From Pseudomonadota bacterium (GTDB lineage: Bacteria; Pseudomonadota; Alphaproteobacteria; Dongiales; Dongiaceae), in the NCBI GenBank assembly GCA_021792365.1, contig JAJYUT010000001.1, positions 868,001-932,000 of the forward strand: a DNA stretch of 64,000 bases, written 5' to 3'. Within the stretch, counting starts at the first letter, position 1; each line of letters begins with the position of its first letter. Of this stretch, positions 1 through 10,746 are shown one piece after another. A model generated the notes under the pieces. The model was not told the DNA's origin. It did not search any database and saw nothing but the letters and a program-made list of their open reading frames with translations. The position numbers and the translations under genes were made by a program.

Positions 1-876
1 GTGCCGGAGATTTATGACGGCATCATCGAGATAAAGGCGGTGGCGCGAGATCCGGGCAGCCGGGCCAAGATCGGCGTGGTGTCGCGCGACAGCGGCATCG
101 ACCCGGTGGGCGCCTGCGTCGGCATGCGCGGCAGCCGCGTCCAGGCCGTAGTGCAGGAGCTGCAGGGCGAGAAGATCGACATCATTCCCTGGTCACAGGA
201 CCAGGCCACCTTCGTGGTCAACGCCCTGGCGCCGGCGGAGGTCTCCAAGGTCGTGCTGGACGAGGATTCCGGCCGTATTGAAGTCGTGGTGCCGGATGAC
301 CAGCTATCACTGGCGATCGGCCGCCGCGGCCAGAATGTGCGCCTCGCGTCGCAGCTCACCAATCTCGAGATCGACATCCTGACCGAGGCGCAGGAATCCG
401 AGCGCCGGCAGGAAGAATTCCGCACCCGCTCGCAGATGTTCATGGATGCGCTGGACGTCGACGACGTGATCGCGCACCTGCTCGTCACCGAGGGCTTCAC
501 GGCTGTGGAGGAAGTGGCCCTGGTCCCGACCGAGGAATTGACCTCGATCGAAGGCTTCGACGAGGACGTGGCGACGGAGCTTAAGGCCCGCGCCCAGGCC
601 TGGCTGGAGGCCGAGAGCGAGCGGCTGACCGCCCGGCGCAAGGAGCTGGGCGTGGAGGATGCGGTGGCCGAGATCGCAGGCCTGACGCCGGCGATGCTGG
701 CGGCGCTGGGCGAGAAGGGCGTGAAGACGCTGGACGACCTCGCCGATCTCGCCGCCGACGAGCTGACCGACGAAAAGGACGGCATCCTGAAGGACTTCGA
801 GCTGAGCCTGGAGGACGCCAACGCCATCATCATGGCGGCGCGCGCCCACTGGTTCGACGGCGAAGAGACGAAGTAG
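1..876 (+). CDS. nusA: Transcription termination/antitermination factor NusA, C-terminal part (5' end outside window)
   Basis: NusA binds RNA polymerase and nascent RNA and modulates pausing, termination and antitermination. The window opens inside the gene; the GTG at base 1 is an internal codon, because the S1 domain and the first part of the family are missing. Visible are the two KH domains, with GMRG near residue 42 and GRRG near residue 108 of this fragment, followed by two acidic C-terminal helix-hairpin-helix repeats (about residues 150-215 and 225-285) ending in [10 protein letters not shown]. It is the first gene of the nusA-ylxR-infB-rbfA-truB run, the usual bacterial order. Identity is very secure; only the start is unknown. 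Confidence 0.97.
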   Translation: MPEIYDGIIEIKAVARDPGSRAKIGVVSRDSGIDPVGACVGMRGSRVQAVVQELQGEKIDIIPWSQDQATFVVNALAPAEVSKVVLDEDSGRIEVVVPDDQLSLAIGRRGQNVRLASQLTNLEIDILTEAQESERRQEEFRTRSQMFMDALDVDDVIAHLLVTEGFTAVEEVALVPTEELTSIEGFDEDVATELKARAQAWLEAESERLTARRKELGVEDAVAEIAGLTPAMLAALGEKGVKTLDDLADLAADELTDEKDGILKDFELSLEDANAIIMAARAHWFDGEETK

Positions 877-952
877 AGGAGCAGAGGCAGCCTTGCTGCA
901 GGCGATGACAGCGATGGTGGACGAATTGGATGCCGGGATGGAGGAGGCGGAA

Positions 953-1609
953 ATGGCCGCCCCCGCCTTGCGGCGCTGCATCGTCACGCGCCAGGCGCTG
1001 GAGAAGCCGGCCATGATCCGGTTCGTGATCGACCCCGAGGGCCGGGTCGCGCCGGATCTGAAGGAGCGGCTGCCCGGGCGCGGCCTGTGGGTGACCGCGG
1101 ACCGCGCCATCCTGGACCAGGCGATTGCGAAGCACGCTTTTTCCAAGGCGGCCAAGCAATCGGTCAAGCTGGCGCCCGACCTCGCGGATCGCGTGGTCGC
1201 GCTCGCCCGCCGCGAGGTGGCGGAATTGCTGGGCCTGGCGCGCAAATCCGGCCAATTGGTCGCCGGGTTCGAGAAGGTCGAGGCGGCCCTCAGGGCAAGC
1301 AGGACCACGGGCAAGGTCCGGGTTCTGGTGGCCGCAAGCGACGGGGCGGAGGATGGGCGCGGAAAACTGGCGCGCCTGGCCGGTTCTGGGGTAGAGATAT
1401 GCGCACCCCTGACGGCAGCCGAGCTCGCCCAGGCCTTGGGCCGCGAGCACGCCGTCCATGCCGCCATCAAGGCGGGCGGCATTGCGGAGAAGACGATCAT
1501 CGCCTCGCGCCGCCTCGCCGGCTTGACTGAAGGGAGCGCCCCCGCGGGGAGCGCCCCTGAGCAGGGGCCACCGGCGGGCGCGCACGCAGACGTAACGAAG
1601 TCGAATTGA
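953..1609 (+). CDS. YlxR-family RNA-binding protein fused to an L7Ae-like domain
   Basis: The N-terminal half is a YlxR (DUF448) domain with RRCIVTRQ and [10 protein letters not shown], a small nucleic-acid-binding fold always found between nusA and infB. The second half, from about residue 80 ([16 protein letters not shown]), resembles ribosomal L7Ae/L30e-type RNA-binding proteins; this two-domain form is usual in alphaproteobacteria. I chose ATG 953 because GGAGGAGG ends five bases before it. In-frame TTG 893 and ATG 905 are alternatives and would add an acidic 16-20 residue N-terminus. The last 30 residues are a low-complexity Ala/Pro/Gly tail. Role in RNA metabolism is inferred from family and context. 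Confidence 0.9.
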   Translation: MAAPALRRCIVTRQALEKPAMIRFVIDPEGRVAPDLKERLPGRGLWVTADRAILDQAIAKHAFSKAAKQSVKLAPDLADRVVALARREVAELLGLARKSGQLVAGFEKVEAALRASRTTGKVRVLVAASDGAEDGRGKLARLAGSGVEICAPLTAAELAQALGREHAVHAAIKAGGIAEKTIIASRRLAGLTEGSAPAGSAPEQGPPAGAHADVTKSN

Positions 1610-1629
1610 AGCGGACGAACTGAAGCAAC

Positions 1630-4206
1630 ATGACCGATACGACGGAAACACCGACCCGCAAGCCGCTGAAGCTCTCTTCCTCGGGCAAGCTCGAGCTGAA
1701 GAAGACGATCGACGGCGGGCAGGTGAAGCAGAGCTTCCCGCATGGCCGCTCCAAGGTCGTCGCGGTCGAGGTGAAGAAGAAGCGCACCTTCGCGCCGGGC
1801 GCGGGCGGCAAGATGGAGGCCGTCAGCGAGTTCGACGCTAGGCTCCACCCGCAGGCCGAGCCGACCGCCGCCGAGGCCGCCGATCACCATGCCCTGACCG
1901 CCCATGAGCGCGCCGCCCGCCAGAAGGCGCTGGAGCAGGCGCGCAAGGACGAGGACGTTCGCAAGATCGAGGAGATCAAGCAGGCCCAGGCAGCAGCGGA
2001 TCGCCTGGAGCTGCAGCGCCAGGAAGCAGCGCGCCTCGCGGAAGAGGAGCGCCAGCGCACCGAGGCGGCGCGGCGGGCCAAGGAAGATGGGGCGAAGAGC
2101 GCCGCTCCGAAGACCGCGGAGGCCGAGGCCGAAGAGGCCAAGGCGGCGAAGGCGGGCAAGCCCGCGGCCGCGCCGGGCTCCATGCGCGCCCACATGCACA
2201 AGCCCGCGCCCGGCGAAGCGACCGAGGACGACGAGGTGGCGAATCGCCGCCGCGCTGCCGGCCGCGCCGCCGTCAAGCCGGCGCCGACCACCCGCCGCGA
2301 CGAGCCGAAGCGCCGCCCCGGCAAGCTCTCGGTCACGCAGGCCTTGTCCGACGACGAAGGCGCGCGCATGCGCTCCCTCGCGGCGATGAAGCGCGCGCGC
2401 GAAAAGGAAAAGCGCCACCTGATGGCGCAGCAACCACAGGCCAAGGTCGTGCGAGAAGTCGTTCTCCCGGAAACCATTACGGTGCAGGATCTCGCGAGCC
2501 GCATGGCCGAGCGCGGCGCCGACGTCATCAAGACCCTGATGAAAATGGGTGTGATGGCGACCATCAACCAGGCGATCGACGCCGACACGGCCGAGCTGGT
2601 CATCACCGAGTTCGGCCACAAGGTCCGCCGCGTCACCGAAGCGGACGTGGAAACCGGCCTTGGCGCGGAGGTCGACGCCGACGAGCACCTGCTGACGCGC
2701 CCGCCGATCGTCACGGTTATGGGCCATGTCGACCACGGCAAGACCTCGCTGCTCGACGCGCTGCGCCAGACCGACGTCGCGGTGCACGAGGCGGGCGGCA
2801 TCACGCAGCATATTGGCGCCTATCAGGTGCAGCTTGAGACCGGCGCGAAGATCACCTTCATCGACACGCCCGGCCACGCCGCCTTCACCGAGATGCGCGC
2901 CCGCGGCGCCAACGTCACGGATATCGTGGTGCTGGTGGTCGCGGCCGATGACGGCATCATGCCGCAGACGGTGGAGGCGATCCGCCACGCCAAGGCTGCG
3001 AAGGTGCCGATCATCGTTGCCATCAACAAGATGGACAAGCCGGATGCCGATTCCAACCGTGTGCGCAACGAGCTGCTGAGCCACGAGCTGGTGGTGGAGG
3101 AGCTGGGCGGCGACGTGTTGGCGGTCGAGGTCTCGGCCAAGATGAAGACCAACCTCGACAAGCTCGAGGAGGCGCTGCTGCTGCAGGCCGAAGTGCTCGA
3201 CCTCAAGGCCAATCCGGATCGCGCGGCGCAGGGCGCGGTGATCGAGGCCAAGCTGGAGCGCGGCCGCGGCACGGTCGCGACCCTGCTGGTGCAGAAGGGC
3301 ACGCTGAAGGTCGGCGACATCCTGATCGCCGGCAGCGAGTGGGGCCGCGTGCGCGCGCTGCTCGACGATCGCGGCCGCACGGTGGAGAACGCCGGCCCGG
3401 CGACGCCGGTCGAGGTGCTGGGCCTGCAGGGCACGCCGCAGGCGGGCGACACCTTCGTGGTGGTGGAATCGGAAGCCCGGGCGCGCGAGATCGCGGAATT
3501 CCGCCTGCATCGCCAGCGCCAGAGCGCGCTGGCCGCCGCCAAGCGCGGCACGCTGGAGCAGATGTTCACCCGGATCCAGGCCGGCGAGGCCAAGGAGCTG
3601 GCGGTCGTCATCAAGGGCGACGTGCAGGGCTCGGTCGAGGCGATCACCGCCTCGCTCAACCAGCTCTCCACCGACGAGGTCAAGGTGCGCGTGCTGCATG
3701 CCGCGGTCGGCGGCGTCAACGAGAGCGACGTGACGCTGGCACGCGCCTCGGGCGGCATGATCATCGGCTTCAACGTCCGCGCCAACCCGCAGGCGCGCGA
3801 CCTGGCGCGGCGCGACCATATCGACATCCGCTACTACTCGATCATCTACAACGTGGTGGATGACGTGAAGGCGGCGCTGTCGGGCATGCTCGCGCCGACC
3901 CTGCGCGAGAAGTTCCTGGGCAACGCGGAGATCCGCGAGGTCTTCAACATCACCAAGGTCGGCAAGGTCGCCGGCTGCATGGTGGTCGAAGGCGTGGTCA
4001 AGCGCGGCGCCAAGGTGCGCCTGCTGCGCGACAGCGTGGTGATCCACGAAGGCGCCCTCAAGACTCTCAAGCGCTTCAAGGACGAGGTGCGCGAGGTCAA
4101 GGAAGGCTTCGAATGCGGCATGGCGTTCGAGAACTACGAGAACGTGGAGAAGGGCGACATCATCGAGTGCTTCGAAGTCGAAGAAGTCGCCCGCGCGCTG
4201 GCGTAA
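1630..4206 (+). CDS. infB: Translation initiation factor IF-2
   Basis: GTPase that places initiator fMet-tRNA on the 30S subunit and promotes subunit joining. The 858-residue protein has a long charged, Ala/Lys/Glu-rich N-terminal region (to about residue 270), the IF2_N domain starting near 278 ([15 protein letters not shown]), then the G domain: G1 GHVDHGKT near 364-371, G3 DTPGH near 411, G4 NKMD near 466, G5 SAK at 502. Domains II-IV follow, ending in the fMet-tRNA-binding C2 region. The start has only a weak ribosome-binding site but matches the usual N-terminus ([13 protein letters not shown]). It follows the ylxR-like gene by 20 bases and is followed by a strong hairpin. Confidence 0.98.
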   Translation: MTDTTETPTRKPLKLSSSGKLELKKTIDGGQVKQSFPHGRSKVVAVEVKKKRTFAPGAGGKMEAVSEFDARLHPQAEPTAAEAADHHALTAHERAARQKALEQARKDEDVRKIEEIKQAQAAADRLELQRQEAARLAEEERQRTEAARRAKEDGAKSAAPKTAEAEAEEAKAAKAGKPAAAPGSMRAHMHKPAPGEATEDDEVANRRRAAGRAAVKPAPTTRRDEPKRRPGKLSVTQALSDDEGARMRSLAAMKRAREKEKRHLMAQQPQAKVVREVVLPETITVQDLASRMAERGADVIKTLMKMGVMATINQAIDADTAELVITEFGHKVRRVTEADVETGLGAEVDADEHLLTRPPIVTVMGHVDHGKTSLLDALRQTDVAVHEAGGITQHIGAYQVQLETGAKITFIDTPGHAAFTEMRARGANVTDIVVLVVAADDGIMPQTVEAIRHAKAAKVPIIVAINKMDKPDADSNRVRNELLSHELVVEELGGDVLAVEVSAKMKTNLDKLEEALLLQAEVLDLKANPDRAAQGAVIEAKLERGRGTVATLLVQKGTLKVGDILIAGSEWGRVRALLDDRGRTVENAGPATPVEVLGLQGTPQAGDTFVVVESEARAREIAEFRLHRQRQSALAAAKRGTLEQMFTRIQAGEAKELAVVIKGDVQGSVEAITASLNQLSTDEVKVRVLHAAVGGVNESDVTLARASGGMIIGFNVRANPQARDLARRDHIDIRYYSIIYNVVDDVKAALSGMLAPTLREKFLGNAEIREVFNITKVGKVAGCMVVEGVVKRGAKVRLLRDSVVIHEGALKTLKRFKDEVREVKEGFECGMAFENYENVEKGDIIECFEVEEVARALA

Positions 4207-4230
4207 CGCCGCCGCGTCTCATCTTTTGAC

Positions 4231-4262
4231 TCAGCGGCGGCCCCTTTCAGGGCCGCCGCTGA
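4231..4262 (+). terminator. Strong hairpin between infB and rbfA
   Basis: A perfect 13-bp inverted repeat, TCAGCGGCGGCCC / GGGCCGCCGCTGA, with a 6-base loop lies 24 bases after the infB stop. Only a short TCGTTTG follows, so it is at best a leaky terminator; it could equally be an RNA-processing or stabilising hairpin, since rbfA and truB downstream have no clear promoter of their own. Confidence 0.6.
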
Positions 4263-4280
4263 TCGTTTGAGCGGAAGAAA

Positions 4281-4691
4281 ATGGCTCGCAAGAAGAAATC
4301 ATCGGCACCGGCGGGACAGCGGCAGTTGCGCGTGGGCGAGGAGATGCGCCACGCGCTGGCCGAGATCCTGCGCGAGCACCACCTCGCCGATCCCGACCTT
4401 CACGGCAAGATCATCACCGTCACGGAAGTGCGCGTCAGCCCCGACCTGCGCAACGCCACCGCCTTCGTGATGCCGCTGGGCGGCACCGAGACGGACAAGG
4501 TGGTGCAGGCGCTGAACCGTGCCGCGGGGTATTTCCGCGGCGAGCTGGGGCGCACGGTCAAGATGCAGTTCACGCCGACCATCCGGTTCCGTCCCGACGA
4601 GACCTTCGAGGAGGCGAGCCGCATCGAGCGCCTGCTGCACGACCCCGCCGTCGCCCGGGACCTCAAAAAGGATGGCGACGATGAGGCGTAA
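4281..4691 (+). CDS. rbfA: 30S ribosome-binding factor A
   Basis: Cold-shock-associated maturation factor for the 16S rRNA 5' region of the 30S subunit. The 136-residue protein has the single KH-like RbfA fold: RQLRVGEEMRHALAEIL at the N-terminus and the conserved ITVTEVRVSPDLRNATAFV strand region. The ATG follows GCGGAAG. Its last 11 bases overlap the start of truB, which implies translational coupling. Length and sequence are typical for alphaproteobacteria. Confidence 0.96.
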   Translation: MARKKKSSAPAGQRQLRVGEEMRHALAEILREHHLADPDLHGKIITVTEVRVSPDLRNATAFVMPLGGTETDKVVQALNRAAGYFRGELGRTVKMQFTPTIRFRPDETFEEASRIERLLHDPAVARDLKKDGDDEA

Positions 4692-5604
4692 GAAGGGCCG
4701 GAAGGTCGATGGCTGGCTGATCCTGGACAAGCCGGTCGACCTCACCTCGACCCAGGCGGTCAACATCGTTAAGCGCATCTTCGATGCGCAGAAGGCCGGC
4801 CATGCCGGCACGCTGGACCCGCTGGCGAGCGGCATCCTGCCGATCGCGCTGGGCGAGGCGACCAAGACCGTGCCCTACGCGATGGACGCCGCGAAGATCT
4901 ATCGCTTCACCTTGCGCTTCGGCGAAGCGCGCTCGACCGACGATGCCGAGGGCGCGGTCGTGCAGAGCTCGGACCAGCGCCCGGACGACGAGGCGATCCG
5001 CGCCATCCTGCCCCGCTTCACCGGCGCCATCGCCCAGGTGCCGCCCGCCTTCTCCGCCATCAAGGTGCAGGGCGAGCGGGCCTATGACCTGGCCCGCGCC
5101 GGCGAGCCGGTCGAACTGGAGCCGCGCCAGGTGATGATCCACGCGATCCGGCTGCTGGCGCGCCTGAATCCGGACGAGGCGACCTTCGAGGTGGTCTCCG
5201 GCAAGGGCGCCTACATGCGCGCCCTGGGCCGGGATTTGGCAGTGGCATTAGGGACTTGCGGCCACATCCGGGACCTGCGGCGAAGCGCCGTCGGCCCGTT
5301 CCGGGAGGAGCGGGCGATTTCGCTGGAAACTTTGAAGACCCTGGGGCATAGTCCCGCCGCTTTTGAGCACCTTTTGCCCGTCGAAACCGCGCTGGACGAC
5401 ATCCCGGCCCTGGCTTTGACGGCCACCGAGGCGATCCGCCTTCGGTCGGGACAGCCGGTTGGATTGCTCCACCGACAAGACCGCGACCGTATCTACGAGC
5501 TTGCTCCCGGCGGCATGGTCCGCGCCATGGCGGAGGGCAGGCTCGTGGCCTTGACAAGGTTCGAGGCCGGCGAATTGGTCCCGGTGCGGGTGCTGAACCT
5601 CTAG
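4681..5604 (+). CDS. truB: tRNA pseudouridine(55) synthase
   Basis: Converts U55 to pseudouridine in the T loop of tRNAs. The ATG at 4681 overlaps the rbfA stop; an upstream in-frame extension exists but would lie entirely within rbfA. The 307-residue product carries the catalytic motif [14 protein letters not shown] with nucleophile Asp46, YRFTLRFG, and [12 protein letters not shown] near residue 180; the C-terminal part (about 240-307) is the PUA-like domain. The gene is followed after 18 bases by rpsO, the usual order. Confidence 0.97.
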   Translation: MRRKKGRKVDGWLILDKPVDLTSTQAVNIVKRIFDAQKAGHAGTLDPLASGILPIALGEATKTVPYAMDAAKIYRFTLRFGEARSTDDAEGAVVQSSDQRPDDEAIRAILPRFTGAIAQVPPAFSAIKVQGERAYDLARAGEPVELEPRQVMIHAIRLLARLNPDEATFEVVSGKGAYMRALGRDLAVALGTCGHIRDLRRSAVGPFREERAISLETLKTLGHSPAAFEHLLPVETALDDIPALALTATEAIRLRSGQPVGLLHRQDRDRIYELAPGGMVRAMAEGRLVALTRFEAGELVPVRVLNL

Positions 5605-5622
5605 AGAACAAGGAGAAATCCG

Positions 5623-5889
5623 ATGTCGATTACGGCCGAGCGCAAGCAGGAACTGATCAAGGAATTCGGCGGCGGCACGAACACCGGCGCACCCGAGGTG
5701 CAGGTGGCCCTGCTGTCGGAGCGGATCAAGAACCTGACCGAGCATCTCCAGACGCATGGCAAGGACTTCCATTCCCGTCGCGGTTTGCTGGTCATGGTCG
5801 GGCAGCGTCGTCGCCTGCTCGACTACCTGAAGAAGAAGCATACGGCGCGCTACCAGGACATCATCAACAAGCTGGGGCTGCGCCGCTAA
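5623..5889 (+). CDS. rpsO: 30S ribosomal protein S15
   Basis: Primary 16S rRNA-binding protein of the small-subunit platform and part of bridge B4. At 88 residues it has the standard length; it shows the family motifs [29 protein letters not shown] and [11 protein letters not shown] good AGGAG site precedes the ATG. It is followed by a factor-independent terminator-like hairpin at 5902, separating it from pnp as in many bacteria. Confidence 0.98.
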   Translation: MSITAERKQELIKEFGGGTNTGAPEVQVALLSERIKNLTEHLQTHGKDFHSRRGLLVMVGQRRRLLDYLKKKHTARYQDIINKLGLRR

Positions 5890-5901
5890 CCGAAGGACAA
5901 C

Positions 5902-5942
5902 CGAACCCGCCTCCGATGAACCATCGGGGCGGGTTCGTGTTT
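5902..5942 (+). terminator. Rho-independent terminator-like hairpin after rpsO
   Basis: A 10-bp stem CGAACCCGCC / GGCGGGTTCG continues after a one-base bulge into a 6-bp stem CCGATG / CATCGG with a three-base loop, and is followed by TGTTT. It sits 12 bases after the rpsO stop in the rpsO-pnp gap, where enterobacteria have a terminator and an RNase III-processed leader. Confidence 0.75.
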
Positions 5943-6107
5943 AGGGATCGACGGCGCCAAACCGACCGGAGCGCGCGATCGATCCAAGGACAGCCGGGCC
6001 GACGCAAGCAACGTCCCCATTCCACCCCGAGCACAGACGACGTTGTTTTCGCGGGTCCGGCAACAATCCGGTCGCTCATGACTACGGATTCCGAAAAGGA
6101 CCAAAGA

Positions 6108-8264
6108 ATGTTCAAGGTTTATCGCAAGGAACTGATGTGGGGCGGCCGCAAGCTCGTCCTCGAAACCGGGCGCATCGCCCGCCAGGCGGACGGCGCCGTC
6201 CTCGCCACCTATGGCGACACCATGGTGCTGTGCACCGCGGTCGGCGCGAAAACGCCGAAGCCGGGCGTAGATTTCTTCCCGCTCACCGTCAACTACCAGG
6301 AAAAGACCTTCGCCGCCGGCAAGATCCCGGGCGGCTTCTTCAAGCGCGAAGGCCGCCCGAGCGAGAAGGAGGTGCTGACCTCCCGCCTCATCGACCGGCC
6401 GATCCGCCCGCTGTTCCACCCCGCCTACCGCAACGAGACGCAGGTCATCTGCACCGTCCTCAGCCACGACCTGGAGAATGATCCGGACATCGTCGCGCTG
6501 GTCGGCGCCTCGGCCGCGCTCACCATCTCGGGCATTCCCTTCATGGGCCCGATCGGCGCGGCGCGCGTCGGCTATATCGACGGCCAGTACGTGGTGAACC
6601 CGAAGGCCGAGCAGTTGCCGCAATCGCAGCTCGACCTGGTGGTCGCCGGCACCGCCGAAGGCGTGCTGATGGTCGAATCCGAGGCCAAGGAGCTGAGCGA
6701 GGAGGTGATGCTGGGCGCCGTCAATTTCGGCGCCGCCGAGTACCAGCATGTCATCAACGCGATCATCGACCTCGCCGAGCAATGCGCGAAGGAGCCCTGG
6801 CCCCTGGCGGAAGAGAGCCCGGAGAAGAAGGAAGTCTGGGCCGCGCTGCAGAAGTTCTCCGACGATCTGCGCGCCGCCTATGCGGAGCAGTCCAAGCAGG
6901 CCCGCACCGACAAGATCGACGCCGTGAAGAAGAAGGCGAAAGAGGCGATCGGCGGCGAGGACGCGGCCAAGGCCGACCTGGCCGGCAAGCTGTTCAAGGA
7001 TCTCGAGCGCGACATCGTGCGCGGCGACATCGTGAAATCCGGCAAGCGCATCGACGGTCGCGACGGCAAGACCGTGCGTCCGATTGCGGCCGAGGTCGGC
7101 ATCCTGCCGCGCGCCCATGGCTCGGCTTTGTTCACCCGCGGCGAGACGCAGGGCTTGGTGGTTGCGACGCTGGGCACCGGCCAGGACGAGCAGATCATCG
7201 ACGCGCTGGAAGGCGAATATCGCGAAGCCTTCATGCTGCACTACAACTTCCCGCCCTATGCGACGGGCGAAGCGGGCCGCATGGGCTCGCCCGGCCGGCG
7301 CGAGATCGGCCACGGCAAGCTGGCGTGGCGCGCGATCCGTCCGCTCATGCCCGCGAAGGAGGATTTCCCCTACACGATCCGCATCGTGTCGGAGATCACC
7401 GAGTCCAACGGCTCGTCCTCGATGGCGACGGTGTGCGGTTCGTCCCTCAGCATGATGGATGCCGGCGTGCCGCTGAAGCGTCCGGTGGCGGGTATCGCCA
7501 TGGGCCTCATCAAGGAGCCCACGGGCTTTGCCGTGCTCAGCGACATCCTGGGCGATGAGGATCATCTCGGCGACATGGACTTCAAGGTTGCCGGCACGGA
7601 GCAGGGCATCACCGCCCTCCAGATGGACATCAAGATCACGTCGATCACGGCGGAGATCATGAAAATCGCGCTGGAGCAGGCCAAAGGCGGCCGTCTCCAC
7701 ATCCTGGGCGAGATGGCGAAGGCCCTGACCGGCGCGCGCGAGGCGGTGAGCCAGAACGCGCCGCGCATCACGGTCATCACCATCCCGAAGGACAAGATCC
7801 GCGAAGTGATCGGCTCCGGCGGCAAGGTGATCCGCGAGATCTGCGAAGTCACCGGCGCCAAGGTCGACATCGAGGACGATGGCACGATCAAGGTCGCGGC
7901 GGTCGACGCGTCCGCTGCCAAGGCGGCGATCGACTGGATCCGCGGCATCGTGGCGGAGCCGGAGGTCGGCGTGGTCTATGAGGGCAAGGTCGTGAAGATC
8001 ATGGATTTCGGCGCCTTCGTGAACTTCCTGGGAAGCCGCGACGGCCTGGTCCACATCTCCGAGCTCGCGCCGCAGCGCGTGAAGGCGGTGGGCGACGTGG
8101 TGACGGTCGGCGATCTCGTGAAGGTGAAGGTCATCGGCATGGACGATCGCGGCAAGGTGAAGCTGTCCATGAAGGCGGTCGACCAGAAGACCGGCGAGGA
8201 CGTCAGCCACAAGCCGCGCGAGCAGGAAGTCGCGGAGACCACCGGCGAACAGCCGGCGATGTAG
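6108..8264 (+). CDS. pnp: Polyribonucleotide nucleotidyltransferase (PNPase)
   Basis: Phosphorolytic 3'-5' exoribonuclease of the RNA degradosome. ATG 6108 is preceded by AAAAGGACC and gives [16 protein letters not shown], the usual alphaproteobacterial N-terminus; the frame is open upstream to 5916, but that region includes the rpsO terminator. The 718 residues show the first RNase PH domain (to about 140), a helical linker, the second RNase PH domain (about 325-460), a KH domain with GSGG near 570 and a C-terminal S1 domain from about 622 ([19 protein letters not shown]). The roughly 165-base leader after the hairpin could support autoregulation, which I infer only from known pnp genes. Confidence 0.97.
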   Translation: MFKVYRKELMWGGRKLVLETGRIARQADGAVLATYGDTMVLCTAVGAKTPKPGVDFFPLTVNYQEKTFAAGKIPGGFFKREGRPSEKEVLTSRLIDRPIRPLFHPAYRNETQVICTVLSHDLENDPDIVALVGASAALTISGIPFMGPIGAARVGYIDGQYVVNPKAEQLPQSQLDLVVAGTAEGVLMVESEAKELSEEVMLGAVNFGAAEYQHVINAIIDLAEQCAKEPWPLAEESPEKKEVWAALQKFSDDLRAAYAEQSKQARTDKIDAVKKKAKEAIGGEDAAKADLAGKLFKDLERDIVRGDIVKSGKRIDGRDGKTVRPIAAEVGILPRAHGSALFTRGETQGLVVATLGTGQDEQIIDALEGEYREAFMLHYNFPPYATGEAGRMGSPGRREIGHGKLAWRAIRPLMPAKEDFPYTIRIVSEITESNGSSSMATVCGSSLSMMDAGVPLKRPVAGIAMGLIKEPTGFAVLSDILGDEDHLGDMDFKVAGTEQGITALQMDIKITSITAEIMKIALEQAKGGRLHILGEMAKALTGAREAVSQNAPRITVITIPKDKIREVIGSGGKVIREICEVTGAKVDIEDDGTIKVAAVDASAAKAAIDWIRGIVAEPEVGVVYEGKVVKIMDFGAFVNFLGSRDGLVHISELAPQRVKAVGDVVTVGDLVKVKVIGMDDRGKVKLSMKAVDQKTGEDVSHKPREQEVAETTGEQPAM

Positions 8265-8282
8265 TGCCCAAGGTCTTGGTGA

Positions 8283-8340
8283 GTAAGCTCGCGGTCTCTC
8301 TCGTCATGGCAAGGCCGGGTCTTGCCATCCGCGAGCTTGC
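8283..8340. repeat. Dispersed palindromic element, copy 1
   Basis: Outer arms GTAAGCTCGCGG / CCGCGAGCTTGC (one mismatch) enclose inner perfect arms ATGGCAAG / CTTGCCAT. It lies just after pnp and could act as a 3'-end hairpin. The same words (CTCGCGGATGG, GGCCGG, ATGACG) recur at 38202-38235. Confidence 0.7.
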
Positions 8341-8459
8341 ATCAAGCTGCGGGCCCTCACCGGCCACATCTCGTCTGACGGCAAGAGCCTCGTGGATGCC
8401 AAGGTTAGTCCCATGTGGGCCAAGCCTTGGCATGACGGGCTTTTCGCACAGTTAGAATC

Positions 8460-9218
8460 GTGCCGGCCTCCTGCCAACTCCCTCGCATCATCGGGCATCG
8501 CGGCGCGGCGCTGGCGGCGCCGGAGAACACCCTCGAGGGCCTGCGGGAGGCCAGGCGCCAGGGCGCGCGATGGGTCGAGGTCGACGCCAAGCTGACGGCG
8601 GACGGCCACGTCATCCTGCTGCATGACGATCTGCTCGACCGCACGACCAGCGGCCAGGGCCCGGCCGCGCAGGCGAGCCTGACGGCGATCCGCGCGCTGG
8701 ATGCCGGGGCGTGGTTCGGCCCCGCCTTCGCGGGCGCCAAGGTGCCGACCCTGGAAGAGACGGTGAAGGAGCTGCTGGCCCTCGGCCTCAACTGCAATTT
8801 CGAGATCAAGCCCTGTCCGGGGCGCGAGCAGGTGACGGCGGAACGGGTGATGCGGGAGCTGCAGCGCCTGTGGCCCGCCCATGGGCCGACCGGGACGGAG
8901 AAGCCGCTCATCTCCTCCTTCGCCTATGCCGCGCTCAAGGTCGCGCACCAGATAGCGCCGGAATTCCCGCGCGCCGTCCTGGTGGAAGAGGTGCCGGAGG
9001 ACTGGCCGGCGCTGTGCGAAGGCGTGGCGGCGGTGGCGCTCAATCCCTGGCACAAGACCCTGACTGCGGCAGGGACAAGGGCGATCAAATCCGCCGGCTA
9101 CCGGGTGTTCAGCTACACCCTCAATGAAACCGCCCGCGCGCGGGAGCTGTTCGACTGGGGCGTGGACGGGGTGTTCTCGGACGCGCCCGGGGCGCTGATC
9201 GACGCGTTGGACGGGTAA
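8460..9218 (+). CDS. Glycerophosphodiester phosphodiesterase
   Basis: Hydrolyses glycerophosphodiesters to glycerol-3-phosphate and an alcohol. The 252-residue protein is a GDPD TIM barrel: GHRGAALAAPENTLEG at residues 11-26 supplies the catalytic His and Arg, the Glu of the PENT motif and EVDAKLTADGHVILLHDDLLDRTT the metal ligands and second catalytic His; a conserved NFEIKPCPG follows. It has no signal peptide, so it should be cytoplasmic (UgpQ type). The GTG start lacks an obvious ribosome-binding site, but there is no other start before the catalytic motif. Confidence 0.9.
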   Translation: MPASCQLPRIIGHRGAALAAPENTLEGLREARRQGARWVEVDAKLTADGHVILLHDDLLDRTTSGQGPAAQASLTAIRALDAGAWFGPAFAGAKVPTLEETVKELLALGLNCNFEIKPCPGREQVTAERVMRELQRLWPAHGPTGTEKPLISSFAYAALKVAHQIAPEFPRAVLVEEVPEDWPALCEGVAAVALNPWHKTLTAAGTRAIKSAGYRVFSYTLNETARARELFDWGVDGVFSDAPGALIDALDG

Positions 9219-9345
9219 TCGGGGTCACCGCCTGCGGCTCCGGCCCCTCTGGACCAAAGGGGAACGGGGGAGGGGTAAACGCAGGCTCACAAAGTGCTAT
9301 ACTGGTCTGGGACAATTGGGACGTGCCGTCGCGGGGAGAAGTAGG

Positions 9346-10746
9346 TTGAAAGCGTTGAACGCAATCCTGATGTCGGGGCGCGAGGTATTGCCGCTGGTGG
9401 AAGGCGGCAAGGGCATCTCGGTTTCCAACGGCGAATCCTCCGGCGCCTGGGCGCTGGCGGGCGGCGTCGGCACCTTCTCCGGCGTCAACGCCGATTCCTA
9501 TGACGAGCACGGCAACCGCATCCCACAGATCTATTACGGCAAGACCCGGCGCGAGCGGCACGAGGAGCTGCTGGCCTACGCCATCAAGGGCGGCATCGCC
9601 CAGGCCAGGATCGCCTACGAAAGCGCGCGCGGCCAGGGCCGCATCCACATGAACGTGCTGTGGGAGATGGCGGGCGCGGAGCGCGTGCTGCACGGCGTCC
9701 TGGAAGGGGCGAAGGGCATGATCCACGGCGTGACCTGCGGCGCGGGCATGCCCTACCGCATCGCGGAGATCTGCGCCCAGTACGGCGTCCACTACTACCC
9801 GATCGTCTCCTCCGCGCGCGCCTTCCGCGCCTTGTGGAAGCGCGCCTATCACAAGTTCCACGACTGGCTCGGCGCGGTGGTCTACGAGGACCCGTGGCTG
9901 GCCGGCGGCCATAACGGCCTTTCGAACGTCGAGGACCCGACCAAGCCGGGCGATCCCTACCCGCGCGTCAAGGAACTGCGCGACGTCATGCGGGATGAAT
10001 GCGGCCTCGCGCAGACGCCGGTGGTCATGGCGGGCGGCGTGTGGTGGCTCTCCGAGTGGGAGCATTGGCTCGGCAACAAGGAGCTGGGCCCGGTCGCCTT
10101 CCAGTTCGGCACCCGGCCGCTGATGACGCAGGAGAGCCCGATCTCCAACGCCTGGAAGCGGAAGCTGCTGACCCTCAGGAAGGGCGATGTGTTCCTGAAC
10201 CGCTTCTCGCCCACCGGCTTCTATTCATCGGCGGTCGACAACCCCTTCATCGAGGAGCTGCGCGCGCGCAGCGAGCGGCAGGTCGCCTATTCCCAGCACA
10301 AGGTGGGCGAGCATACCGAGCCCTTCCCCGTCGGCGCGCGCGGCCGGCTCGTCTATTTGACGGCGCCGGACAAGGTGCGGGCCGAGGAATGGGTGCGCGA
10401 AGGCTATACCGAGGCGATGCGCACCCCGGAATCCACCCTCATCTTCGTGACCCCGGAAAAGGCGAACGAGATCCTGACCGACCAGATCAATTGCATGGGC
10501 TGTCTTTCCGCCTGCATGTTCTCCAACTGGTCGCAGAACGAGCAGGGCACCACAGGGAAGAAGGCCGACCCGCGCAGCTTCTGCATCCAGAAAACGCTGC
10601 AGGAGATCAGCCACTCCGACCGGATCGAAGACCAGCTCATGTTCGCCGGCCACAACGCGTACAGGTTTGCCAGCGATCCGTACTACGCCAACGGCTTCAT
10701 CCCGACGGTGAAGCAGTTGGTGGAGCGGTTGGCGACGGGGTATTAG
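9346..10746 (+). CDS. Nitronate monooxygenase-like flavoprotein with a four-cysteine cluster motif
   Basis: TIM-barrel flavin enzyme of the nitronate monooxygenase / 2-nitropropane dioxygenase superfamily, in the long (466-residue) form: ALNAILMSGREVLPLVEGGKGI, then VLEGAKGMIHGVTCGAGMPY. It differs from the short enzyme at 14405. Near the C-terminus are Cys383, 386, 390 and 413 (C-x2-C-x3-C-x22-C), a spacing that suggests a [4Fe-4S] cluster as in 2,4-dienoyl-CoA-reductase-type flavoenzymes; this is inference. TTG 9346 was chosen because GGGGAG ends seven bases before it; TTG 9316 is possible. Substrate unknown. Confidence 0.8.
   Translation: MKALNAILMSGREVLPLVEGGKGISVSNGESSGAWALAGGVGTFSGVNADSYDEHGNRIPQIYYGKTRRERHEELLAYAIKGGIAQARIAYESARGQGRIHMNVLWEMAGAERVLHGVLEGAKGMIHGVTCGAGMPYRIAEICAQYGVHYYPIVSSARAFRALWKRAYHKFHDWLGAVVYEDPWLAGGHNGLSNVEDPTKPGDPYPRVKELRDVMRDECGLAQTPVVMAGGVWWLSEWEHWLGNKELGPVAFQFGTRPLMTQESPISNAWKRKLLTLRKGDVFLNRFSPTGFYSSAVDNPFIEELRARSERQVAYSQHKVGEHTEPFPVGARGRLVYLTAPDKVRAEEWVREGYTEAMRTPESTLIFVTPEKANEILTDQINCMGCLSACMFSNWSQNEQGTTGKKADPRSFCIQKTLQEISHSDRIEDQLMFAGHNAYRFASDPYYANGFIPTVKQLVERLATGY

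Noticed and set aside
307-4047. Open frame of 1246 codons antisense to nusA-infB
   Set aside because: High-GC shadow: composition is His/Arg/Leu/Asp-rich without any domain, and it overlaps three secure genes on the other strand.
5886-8210. Open frame of 774 codons antisense to pnp
   Set aside because: Shadow of pnp caused by third-position GC; repetitive ADDADDL-type sequence and no start signal.
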